Below, piece by piece: positions 32,099-40,987 of a stretch of DNA of 64,000 bases (position 1 is its first letter; the number at the start of each line of letters is the position of its first letter). The notes under the pieces are model-generated. The model had not been told where the DNA came from. It saw only the letters and a program-made list of their open reading frames with translations, and made no database searches. The stretch lies in contig NZ_JAERVO010000001.1 of the NCBI RefSeq assembly GCF_016798325.1, positions 434,001 through 498,000 on the forward strand. Direction: 5' to 3'. Source of the DNA: Marinobacter mangrovi (GTDB lineage Bacteria; Pseudomonadota; Gammaproteobacteria; Pseudomonadales; Oleiphilaceae). The position numbers were made by a program, and so were the translations under genes.

Positions 32099-32400
32099 CG
32101 CAATTCTCCTGAAGCGTGTTATTGTCCGGCGCCCCGCAGCTTGGCGAAGGTTTCGAGGAGTGGAGGCAGCCGTTTATTGTGGATTGATATAACCAGAGGG
32201 ACGCGCCCGTGGGTAGACGGAAATCGCCTACGCCCCCTACTCCCCCGTTCTACGCCTCGGGTATTAAAAACAGGGCTGATGCCAGCATTGCGGTTTTCAC
32301 TGACGATGTTGATCATCGCGATAACGACAAAAGCGACCTTCCCCCTGGGTGACGCCCTCGGGACAAAAACAATAAGGCAGAGAACAGAGAGGTACTGACA
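32099..32400. promoter_or_regulatory. alpha-amylase-malE divergent promoter region
   Basis: This 302-base gap carries the MalT-type compound box at 32227-32246 and a second GGCGTAG (minus strand) at 32250-32256. I see no gene in it. Confidence 0.6.
32227..32246 (-). promoter_or_regulatory. MalT-type compound box, amylase/malE
   Basis: On the minus strand it reads GGGGGAGTAGGGGGCGTAGG, one base different from the site at 40935. It lies 129 bases from the amylase start and 155 from malE. Confidence 0.6.
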
Positions 32401-33600
<1,200 letters not shown>

Positions 33601-33608
33601 AGGCCTCG

Positions 33609-33638
33609 GGCCGGTGGTGGCAATGGCTACCACCGGCC
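33609..33638 (+). other. malE-malF intergenic hairpin
   Basis: A perfect 10-bp stem (GGCCGGTGGT/ACCACCGGCC) with a 10-base loop, nine bases after the malE stop and with no T run. In E. coli the same junction carries REP hairpins that protect malE mRNA; this sequence is unrelated but similarly placed. Confidence 0.7.
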
Positions 33639-33687
33639 GCCGGCGACCTGGCCGGTGTCCAGGCAACAACCGACGGGGCTGACTACA

Positions 33688-35232
33688 ATGTTAACCGAGA
33701 CGCTGTCCTATCCGCGTACAGCAAGCAGACCTTTCATGACCCGAGCTATCCTGAAGTGGGGCGTCCTGGCCGTGCTGGTCGGCATGGCGCTTTACCTGAT
33801 CGTCGCGCTGTATGCCCAGCGTGAATTCGTATTCGCCATGCTGTTCCTGGTGCTGACAGCATCGGCGGTGGCCGTTTTCGTGAGCAAACGACTCTACGCG
33901 CATCGCTACATCTATCCGGCGGTGGCCGGGATGGGCCTGTTCGTGATCTTCCCGCTGATGTACACCGTGGGAATCGGCTTCACCAACTACAGCGCCAGCA
34001 ACCTGTTGAGTTTCGAGCGGGTGCAGGACAACCTGCTCTCGCGCACCTATCAGTCGGAATCGGCCCGCTACAACTATGACCTGTACCAGACCGATGCCGG
34101 CTATGTGGTTTTCCTCAAGAGCGACGCGGGCGATCTGATTTCAGCGCCTTTCGAACTGAAAGACGGCCAGGTACCGCCGATTGAGGTCAGCCCGACGGCG
34201 ACGGCCCCGGCCGGCGAGCCGTTGGCTTTCCGCGACATCATCAAGCAGCGCAACGCGCTGGGCGAACTGCGGCTGCAGACGCCGGATGGCCGCGAGCTGT
34301 CCATGGCCAGCCTGCGAGCGTTCGCCACCATCAAGCCACTGTACGAAAAATCCGGCCACGACACCCTGACCAATACCCGTACCGGGGTGACCTATTTCCC
34401 CAATCAGGACACCGGTTTCTACGAAAGCGCCGACGGGGACAAACTGGTGCCGGGCTGGACCGTCAATGCCGGGTTCGACAACTACAAGCGCGTGATCACG
34501 GACCCGAGCATCAGCGGGCCGTTCATGCAGATCTTCGTCTGGACGCTGCTGTTCTCCGTGGGCACGGTGGTGTTCACGCTTGTCCTGGGCCTCTTGTTGG
34601 CCAACCTGCTGCAGTGGGACCAGATCCGCGGTAAGGGCTTCTATCGCACGATGCTGATCCTGCCTTACGCGGTTCCGGCGTTTATCTCCATCCTGGTGTT
34701 CAAGGGGCTGTTCAACCAGAACTTCGGTGAAATCAACCTGGTGCTGGAAAACCTGTTTGGCATCCGCCCGGACTGGTTCAGCGACCCGGCCATGGCACGG
34801 TCGATGATCCTGATCGTCAACACCTGGCTGGGCTATCCCTACATGATGCTGTTGTGCATGGGGCTGTTGCAGTCCATTCCCCGGGATCTCTACGAAGCCT
34901 CCGCCATGGACGGGGCCGGGCCGATCAACAACCTGATGAACATCACGTTCCCGTTGATCCTCAAACCACTGGCGCCTCTGCTGATCGCGAGCTTCGCCTT
35001 CAACTTTAACAACTTCGTGTTGATAGCCCTGCTGACCGGCGGTGCGCCGGACATCATCGGCGCCAGTACCCCGGCGGGCACTACGGATCTGCTGGTCAGT
35101 TACACCTACCGGATTGCCTTCCAGGATTCCGGCCAGAACTTCGGTCTGGCGGCGGCGATCGCTACGGTGATCTTCCTGGTGGTGGGTGCGCTGTCACTGA
35201 TCAACCTCAAACTGTCCAAGATCAAGGTGTAG
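33688..35232 (+). CDS. malF: Maltose ABC permease MalF
   Basis: The protein has 514 residues, the same length as E. coli MalF. Two N-terminal membrane helices (about 12-70), then FVIFPLMYTVGIGFTNYSA and a large periplasmic P2 loop (about 105-275) that docks MalE. The C-terminal core is typical: PYAVPAFISILVFKGLFNQ, and the EAA loop YEASAMDGAGPINNLMNITF, which contacts MalK. ATG 33688 is chosen over 33655 on similarity of the N-terminus. Middle gene of malEFG. Confidence 0.95.
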   Translation: MLTETLSYPRTASRPFMTRAILKWGVLAVLVGMALYLIVALYAQREFVFAMLFLVLTASAVAVFVSKRLYAHRYIYPAVAGMGLFVIFPLMYTVGIGFTNYSASNLLSFERVQDNLLSRTYQSESARYNYDLYQTDAGYVVFLKSDAGDLISAPFELKDGQVPPIEVSPTATAPAGEPLAFRDIIKQRNALGELRLQTPDGRELSMASLRAFATIKPLYEKSGHDTLTNTRTGVTYFPNQDTGFYESADGDKLVPGWTVNAGFDNYKRVITDPSISGPFMQIFVWTLLFSVGTVVFTLVLGLLLANLLQWDQIRGKGFYRTMLILPYAVPAFISILVFKGLFNQNFGEINLVLENLFGIRPDWFSDPAMARSMILIVNTWLGYPYMMLLCMGLLQSIPRDLYEASAMDGAGPINNLMNITFPLILKPLAPLLIASFAFNFNNFVLIALLTGGAPDIIGASTPAGTTDLLVSYTYRIAFQDSGQNFGLAAAIATVIFLVVGALSLINLKLSKIKV

Positions 35233-35241
35233 GAGGCGGCT

Positions 35242-36132
35242 ATGGCAATGGTAGAACCGCGTTCAACGAAATACCGCGTGCTGGCCTCCCACCTGGGAAT
35301 GCTGTGCTTCATCGCGTTGATCCTGTTCCCGCTGCTGATGGTGATTTCCATCTCCTTCCGCAGCGGTAATTTCGCCACCGGCAGCCTGCTGCCGGAGGTG
35401 CCCTCGCTGGAGCACTGGTCCCTGGCGCTCGGCATTCCCTACACGGACGATGCCGGCAATGTGGTCCAGCCGCCGTTTCCGGTGCTGCTGTGGCTGTGGA
35501 ACTCCATCAAGATTGCGGTGATTTCCTCGCTGCTGATCCTGGCGCTCTCTACCACGGCGGCCTACGCCTTCGCGCGGATGCGCTTTGCGGGCAAGGGCTT
35601 TGTGCTCAAGTCCATGCTGATCTTCCAGATGTTCCCGCCGGTGCTGTCACTGGTGGCGCTTTACGCGCTGTTCAACGAGATTGGTAAGCACATCAGCTGG
35701 TTGGGCCTGAATACCCACGGCGCTGTGATCGTCGCCTCTTTGGGCGGGATGGCGCTGCACATCTGGACCATCAAGGGCTACTTCGACTCCATCGACCGGT
35801 CCCTGGAAGAAGCGGCGATTGTCGACGGCGCCACCACCTGGCAGGCGTTCCGCTACATCCTGCTGCCGCTGTCGGTGCCGATCCTGATGGTAGTGTTCAT
35901 CCTGGCGTTCATCATGACGATCATGGAGTACCCGATGGCGTCGATCCTGCTGGTGGATACGGACAAGCTGACCCTGGCCGTCGGCGCCCAGCAGTATCTC
36001 TATGAGCAGAATTATCTGTGGGGCGATTTTGCCGCCGCGGCCGTGCTGTCCGGACTGCCCATTACCGCTGTGTTCCTGTATTGCCAGCGGTGGATTGTTG
36101 GCGGGCTGACCGCCGGTGGTGTGAAGGGGTAA
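35242..36132 (+). CDS. malG: Maltose ABC permease MalG
   Basis: The protein has 296 residues, identical in length to E. coli MalG, with six membrane helices. Family stretches are [35 protein letters not shown], and the EAA loop [20 protein letters not shown]. The C-terminus [15 protein letters not shown] is the usual MalG tail that reaches into MalK. A TAGGAGG ribosome site lies nine bases past malF. Followed by a terminator. Confidence 0.96.
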   Translation: MAMVEPRSTKYRVLASHLGMLCFIALILFPLLMVISISFRSGNFATGSLLPEVPSLEHWSLALGIPYTDDAGNVVQPPFPVLLWLWNSIKIAVISSLLILALSTTAAYAFARMRFAGKGFVLKSMLIFQMFPPVLSLVALYALFNEIGKHISWLGLNTHGAVIVASLGGMALHIWTIKGYFDSIDRSLEEAAIVDGATTWQAFRYILLPLSVPILMVVFILAFIMTIMEYPMASILLVDTDKLTLAVGAQQYLYEQNYLWGDFAAAAVLSGLPITAVFLYCQRWIVGGLTAGGVKG

Positions 36133-36231
36133 GTGATACGCCCGAATAAAAGTTTTGGGTAAGCTCGGCGGAGCCGGGCTCATCCGATTGCGCGAAAAAG
36201 GTTGCGTCTTCCTGACTGAGTGATTCCGCGA

Positions 36232-36274
36232 CCCCGGACCCGCCTGAACCCGCTGGCTGCTCCGGGGCTTTTTT
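36232..36274 (+). terminator. Terminator after malEFG
   Basis: CCCCGGA (36232-36238) pairs with TCCGGGG (36261-36267), followed by CTTTTTT. Confidence 0.8.
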
Positions 36275-36378
36275 GTGGTGGGACGCAGGTCCGCGTGTCG
36301 CCGGCAGCGGGACTGGGGGCGCTGGCTCACTCACGGTATGCTCGACGTATAGACTCATCGCTAACAGGGACGTTGTCC

Positions 36379-37530
36379 ATGTCCTCACTCTCCGCAGAGA
36401 TGGAACAGGCACCCGGTCGACCGCACCAGACGGCGACCCGCATTACTTTCCTGATTTCCGGCATTGCCCTGGCGGCCTGGGCGCCGTTGGTGCCTTACGC
36501 CAAGGCTCGCGTGGAAGTGGGCGACGGCGTTTTCGGGCTGCTCCTGCTGTGCCTCGGAGCCGGATCGATCCTCTCCATGCCGTTGGCCGGGCCCATGGTG
36601 AGCCGAGCTGGCTATCGACGGGTGATCATTCCCGCCGCGTTGCTCGGGGTTGCCATGTTGCCGTTATTGGCGAGTGTGTCGAGCCTGCCTCTGTTGATTG
36701 CGGCCTTGTTCCTGTTCGGTGGTGGCATTGGCGCGCTGGATGTGGCGATGAACATGCAGGCGATCGTGGTGGAGCGGGCCAGCGGGCGGTCGTTGATGTC
36801 GGGCTTTCACGGACTGTTCAGTCTGGGCGCCATTATCGGGGCGGCCAGCATGGCCGGTTTACTGGGTCTGGGGGCGACACCGTTATTGGCGACCAGTTGT
36901 GTGTTGGGCCTCGTGCTGATCGGACTTTTCCTGGCCTCGTCCGGTCTGCTTTCGGACACCGGTCAGCAGAGCGGTCCGGTGTTTGCGGTTCCCCGCGGTG
37001 TTGTGTTGGTCATCGGTCTGGTGTGCTTCGTGTCTTTTCTGAGTGAGGGCGCGATGCTGGACTGGACCGCCATCTTCTTTGTTGATCATCTGGATGTGGC
37101 GGTGTCCCGGGCCGGGCTCGGGTTTGCCGCTTTCTCGGTCACCATGACTCTGGGCCGGCTCACCGGCGATCGTTTTGTGGCCCGCTTTGGCGGCGGGCGC
37201 GTGGTGGCAGTAGGCGGCGGCGTGGCCGCCTGCGGCATCGTGTTGCTCACGTTCGCGCCGAACGGGCTGGTGGGTCTGTTGGGCTGCGCTCTGGTCGGGG
37301 CGGGTTGTTCCAATATCGTACCCGTCATGTTTACCCGGGCCGGTCAGCAGACGGCCATGCCCGAACACCTGGCCGTGCCGGCCGTGGCGACGCTGGGCTA
37401 TATCGGCGTGCTGATGGGGCCGGCGACGATTGGGTTCCTGTCGGAGCTGATGGGGCTGGGGATGGCGTTCCTGGTGTTGGCGGGGCTGTTGCTGGCGGTT
37501 TCCGGGGCGTCGCGTTTTTTGCAGGGTTGA
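36379..37530 (+). CDS. MFS transporter (YbjJ-like)
   Basis: The protein has 383 residues and about 11-12 membrane helices. The start MSSLSAEMEQ follows AGGGA; the longer frame from 36220 runs through the malEFG terminator. Family features are the loop GPMVSRAGYRRVIIP after helix 2, and GGIGALDVAMNMQAIVVER, as in the YbjJ/fucose-permease-like group. The substrate is unknown. It is inserted between malEFG and malK but has its own upstream gap and no MalT-type box, so it need not belong to the mal regulon. Confidence 0.85.
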   Translation: MSSLSAEMEQAPGRPHQTATRITFLISGIALAAWAPLVPYAKARVEVGDGVFGLLLLCLGAGSILSMPLAGPMVSRAGYRRVIIPAALLGVAMLPLLASVSSLPLLIAALFLFGGGIGALDVAMNMQAIVVERASGRSLMSGFHGLFSLGAIIGAASMAGLLGLGATPLLATSCVLGLVLIGLFLASSGLLSDTGQQSGPVFAVPRGVVLVIGLVCFVSFLSEGAMLDWTAIFFVDHLDVAVSRAGLGFAAFSVTMTLGRLTGDRFVARFGGGRVVAVGGGVAACGIVLLTFAPNGLVGLLGCALVGAGCSNIVPVMFTRAGQQTAMPEHLAVPAVATLGYIGVLMGPATIGFLSELMGLGMAFLVLAGLLLAVSGASRFLQG

Positions 37531-37564
37531 TGATATTCCCGATAGGCTCCTCGGGCTCGAAGCA

Positions 37565-37587
37565 TAAAAAGGGCAGCCCTGCGGGCT
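37565..37587 (-). terminator. Possible second terminator for malK-direction transcripts
   Basis: On the minus strand GCAGCCC-GCA-GGGCTGC is followed by CCTTTTT. It forms the first hairpin of repeat copy C. Confidence 0.55.
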
Positions 37588-37685
37588 GCTCCGAAGCTGA
37601 AGCGTCGGCTACATTTAATACCAACTCGAGTATGTAGCAGATGCTTTAGCTTCTGAGGCGCCGTCAGGTGCCCCTCATTCAGGCA
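37571..37685 (+). repeat. Palindromic intergenic repeat, family 1, copy C
   Basis: Same order as copy B at 6983: GCAGCCC stem-loop, CTCCGAAGCTGAAGCGTCGG, CTACAT, variable loop, TATGTAGCAGATGCTTTAGC, TTCTGAGGCGCCGTCAGGTG, CCC. The arms around the loop are inverted with several mismatches. Confidence 0.78.
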
Positions 37686-37738
37686 TTGCTTGCTGCATGT
37701 TGTTCATATCCCCAGAGCGTTATGCACCCGGCTTAAAC

Positions 37739-37848
37739 GAAACCAATGGACGCCATCGCTGGAGAAAAGGGCATGGATGTCCTTGACCGCAATAGCGGGC
37801 CAGGGATGGCCCTCTAGGGCGGCGGAAGCGATGGTGTCCATTGGTTTC
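37739..37848 (-). repeat. 110-bp palindromic repeat, family 2, copy 2
   Basis: The 22-base ends (37739-37760 and 37827-37848) are inverted with one mismatch. Read on the minus strand it aligns end to end with the copy at 29005-29114, same length. The 452-base gap between the MFS gene and malK otherwise holds only repeat copy C and terminators. Confidence 0.78.
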
Positions 37849-37908
37849 AGCCCCCAAGGTCCGCCAACCTGCCCATGTAATGATCCCGTCAACTCCCATT
37901 CTCCAGAC

Positions 37909-37935
37909 AAAAAAAGGCCCGCACGGGGCGGGCAA
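37909..37935 (-). terminator. Terminator after malK
   Basis: On the minus strand GCCCGC (plus 37928-37933) pairs with GCGGGC (plus 37917-37922), followed by C and seven T residues; 48 bases past the malK stop. Confidence 0.85.
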
Positions 37936-37982
37936 TAACGTGACAAACGTTGATGAGAGTGTGAGGAGATGGTTGTCGAGCC

Positions 37983-39098
37983 CTAGAGGTCGATGCACGG
38001 CTCCTTGAAGAGCCGCGGACAAGCCGTGCCGTCCTGACGGAACAGGTGACACATCTCCGGCTTGATGCCCAGTGCGACCGCATCGCCTTCCTGTACCGGG
38101 TTCGTGCCCTCGGTCCGCATGGTGATGATGCCGTCGATGCCTTCCATATCCAGGTGGACCAGCGTCTGGTAGCCCAGGCGTTCCACGACATTGACCGCGC
38201 CCTGGATCGCCACGGTGCCCTCGTCATGCGTCGAGAAATGCTCGGGTCGGATCCCCAGGGTGACCCGCTCGCCTTCAGACAGCGCACCGCCATTGATCGG
38301 CAGGGTCATCTGCATGGCGCCGGGCAGGTTGACCGTGACCTCCTGGCTGCTGGCTGCCACCACGTCGCCGTCGATAAAGTTCATCTTCGGTGAACCGATG
38401 AAGCCCGCCACGAACCGGGTCGCCGGGTAGTGATACAGCTCCAGCGGTTTGCCCACCTGGGCGATGGCGCCGTTGTCCAGGGCGACGATCTTGTCGGCCA
38501 TGGTCATGGCTTCCACCTGGTCGTGGGTCACGTAAATCATGGTCGCGCCCAGGCGCTTGTGCAGGCCGGATATCTCGATCCGCATCTGGACTCGCAGGGA
38601 CGCATCCAGATTCGAAAGCGGTTCGTCGAACAGGAACACCGCTGGCTCACGGACGATGGTCCGGCCGATCGCCACCCGTTGACGCTGCCCGCCGGACAGG
38701 TCCTTGGGCTTGCGTTGAAGCAGGTTGTCGAGCTGGAGGAGGCGTGCCGCGTCGTTCACCCGACGGTCGATCTCGCCTTTCTTGACGCTGGCCAGCTTCA
38801 GGCCGAAGGCCATATTCTCGGCCACGTCCATGTGCGGGTAGAGCGCATAGGACTGGAACACCATGCCCACCTCACGATCCTTGGGCGGCTTGTCGTTGAC
38901 GCGTTCCTGGCCGATGTAGAGGTCGCCTTCGGAGATGTCCTCCAGTCCGGCGATCATCCGCAACAGGGTCGACTTGCCGCAGCCGGAGGGACCCACGAAG
39001 ACCACAAATTCGCCGTCCTGGATGTCCAGGTTCACGTTGCGTGTGACTTCGGCATCGCCGAAGCGCTTATAGACGTTTCTGAGAGTGACGCTTGCCAT
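37983..39098 (-). CDS. malK: Maltose ABC importer ATPase MalK
   Basis: The protein has 371 residues, as E. coli MalK. Walker [11 protein letters not shown]-loop [10 protein letters not shown], signature LSGGQRQR, Walker [13 protein letters not shown] and switch His in YVTHDQVEA are all intact. The C-terminal regulatory TOBE domain (about 240-371) includes GIRPEHFS. It would power MalFG as a homodimer. It lies last in malT-alpha-glucosidase-malK, separate from malEFG. In E. coli the regulatory domain also restrains MalT. Confidence 0.95.
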   Translation of the reverse strand: MASVTLRNVYKRFGDAEVTRNVNLDIQDGEFVVFVGPSGCGKSTLLRMIAGLEDISEGDLYIGQERVNDKPPKDREVGMVFQSYALYPHMDVAENMAFGLKLASVKKGEIDRRVNDAARLLQLDNLLQRKPKDLSGGQRQRVAIGRTIVREPAVFLFDEPLSNLDASLRVQMRIEISGLHKRLGATMIYVTHDQVEAMTMADKIVALDNGAIAQVGKPLELYHYPATRFVAGFIGSPKMNFIDGDVVAASSQEVTVNLPGAMQMTLPINGGALSEGERVTLGIRPEHFSTHDEGTVAIQGAVNVVERLGYQTLVHLDMEGIDGIITMRTEGTNPVQEGDAVALGIKPEMCHLFRQDGTACPRLFKEPCIDL

Positions 39099-39154
39099 AG
39101 TCTTCAGTCTTTGTTGTCAGTGTATGGCGGTCCGGCTTTGGGGCCGGAGCCTGT

Positions 39155-40771
39155 TTAACCCTTGGCGATGCCCGCGCTGTAGGGTGGCAGGGTGACGGCA
39201 CTGCCGCGCCAGTCTGCCGTCAGCGATGCCGGTGTATCCGACAGGGCGGTAGCCGGTTGCGGCAACGACAGTGACACTTTCTGGTCGCTGAAGTTCAGGG
39301 CAACCAGCAGACGCTGCCCGTCGGTTTCGCGACGGAACAGCAGGGTGTCTTCCTGGCTTTCCATAAACCGAATGCTGCCGGTAAGCAGCGCGGGTTGCTG
39401 GCGTCGCCAACCCAGGAATTCCCGATAGGCCTGCAGGACCGAATGCCGCTCGTTCTCCTGTTCGGAGACCGCCGCGTTCAGGTGTTCTTCGTAAACAGGC
39501 AACCACGGCTTGGCCTCGCTGAAACCGGCGTTGTGGGCCATCGCATCCCAGACCATGGGCGTGCGGCAGCCGTCGCGGCCCTTGTATTCCGGCCAGAAGC
39601 TGATGCCGTAAGGATCCACAAGATCCTCAAAAGCCAGCTCGGCTTCGGTCATGCCCAGCTCTTCGCCCTGATAGATGCAGGCGCTGCCGCGCAGGCTCAG
39701 CATCATGATCATGAACAGCTTGATCTGTTCCGGACCCTCGGCCTGCCAGCGGCTGGCGACCCGCGCCACATCATGATTGCCGATCGCCCAGCAGGGCCAG
39801 CCGTCTTCCAGCTTGGATTCGATGCCTTCGACCGTATGCTTGATGAAGTCCGCGCCGCGTTGTTCGGTCAGCAGGTCGAACGAGTAGGCCATGTGCAGCT
39901 TGTCGCCGTTGCTGGTGTAGTCCGCCATGGTCTGCAGGGAATTGTCGTCGCCGATTTCGCCGACGGTCGTGGTCCCCGGGTATTCATCCAGCAGGGCGCG
40001 CAGGCGTTTGAGGAACGCCAGGTTCTCCGGCTGGGTCTTGTCGTACTTGTGGTACTGATAGGCGTAGGGATTTTCTTTACGCACACCGATCGACGCTTCC
40101 TGGACCGCCTGGCTGGGCGGATTGTTGCGCAGCTTCGGATCGTGGAAACAGAAATTGATGGCATCCAGGCGGAAACCGTCGACGCCACGATCCAGCCAGA
40201 ACCGGACCTCGTCGAGGATCTGATCCTGAAGTTCCGGGTTGTGGAAGTTCAGATCCGGCTGGCTGGCCAGGAAATTGTGCAGGTAATACTGCCGGCGACG
40301 GCTGTCCCAGGCCCAGGCGGAGCCCCCGAAAACGGACAGCCAGTTGTTGGGCGGGGTGCCATCGGCCTGGGCGTCGGCCCAGACGTACCAGTCCGCCTTG
40401 GGGTTGTCGCGGCTGACCCGGCTTTCCTTGAACCATTCATGTTCTTCCGAGGTGTGGCTCAGCACCTGGTCGATCATGATCCTGAGGTCGCGCTTGTGCG
40501 CCTCGGCGATCAGCACGTCGAAATCCTCGAGGGTGCCGAAGATCGGGTCCACGCCCCGGTAGTCGGACACGTCGTAACCGAAATCCTTCATGGGTGAGGT
40601 GAAGAAGGGCGACAGCCAGATGGCATCGACGTTCAGGCTGGCAATGTAGTCCAGCTTGGCGGTCACGCCCGGCAGATCGCCGATGCCGTCACCGTTGGAG
40701 TCGAAGAAGCTGCGGGGATAAACCTGGTAGATGACAGCACCGCGCCACCAGTCGGGATTCTTTTGCATCAT
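39155..40771 (-). CDS. Alpha-glucosidase, GH13 (HaG-like)
   Basis: The protein has 538 residues with no signal peptide, so cytoplasmic. The start is WWRGAVIYQVYPRSFFDSNG; GH13 regions: MIDQVLSHTSEEH, GVDGFRLDAINFCFHD (nucleophile Asp), TTVGEIGDDNS (acid/base Glu), and AIGNHDVARVASRW (third Asp). The length and sequence match the Halomonas alpha-glucosidase HaG group, which prefers short alpha-1,4 substrates such as maltose. It probably yields the glucose used by Glk. Two ATGs (40771, 40768) follow GTGAGG; the second has better spacing. It lies between malT and malK with a MalT-type box upstream. Confidence 0.92.
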   Translation of the reverse strand: MMQKNPDWWRGAVIYQVYPRSFFDSNGDGIGDLPGVTAKLDYIASLNVDAIWLSPFFTSPMKDFGYDVSDYRGVDPIFGTLEDFDVLIAEAHKRDLRIMIDQVLSHTSEEHEWFKESRVSRDNPKADWYVWADAQADGTPPNNWLSVFGGSAWAWDSRRRQYYLHNFLASQPDLNFHNPELQDQILDEVRFWLDRGVDGFRLDAINFCFHDPKLRNNPPSQAVQEASIGVRKENPYAYQYHKYDKTQPENLAFLKRLRALLDEYPGTTTVGEIGDDNSLQTMADYTSNGDKLHMAYSFDLLTEQRGADFIKHTVEGIESKLEDGWPCWAIGNHDVARVASRWQAEGPEQIKLFMIMMLSLRGSACIYQGEELGMTEAELAFEDLVDPYGISFWPEYKGRDGCRTPMVWDAMAHNAGFSEAKPWLPVYEEHLNAAVSEQENERHSVLQAYREFLGWRRQQPALLTGSIRFMESQEDTLLFRRETDGQRLLVALNFSDQKVSLSLPQPATALSDTPASLTADWRGSAVTLPPYSAGIAKG

Positions 40772-40934
40772 GCCTCACTCAGAACAAAGTCGGTTTTGGC
40801 GTCCGTGAACGTCGTGGTGGCGTGGATCACACAGCCGACCGGTCCCGCGGCGCCCTTGTTGTTGTGATGACACTATGGTGCTCGTGCGGGGCGTGGCGGG
40901 CATCCTCCTGACACGCTTTTTGCTGGCGTAGACG

Positions 40935-40954
40935 GGGGGAGGAGGGGGCGTAGG
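40935..40954 (+). promoter_or_regulatory. MalT-type compound box, alpha-glucosidase/malK
   Basis: GGGGGAGGAGGGGGCGTAGG contains the exact MalT box GGGGAGGAGG (40936-40945), followed by GGGCGTAGG. It lies in the gap between malT and the alpha-glucosidase, 164 bases upstream of the latter. Confidence 0.65.
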
Positions 40955-40987
40955 TCCGCTCATGCGGACCTCGTCCCCGGTGGTTTT

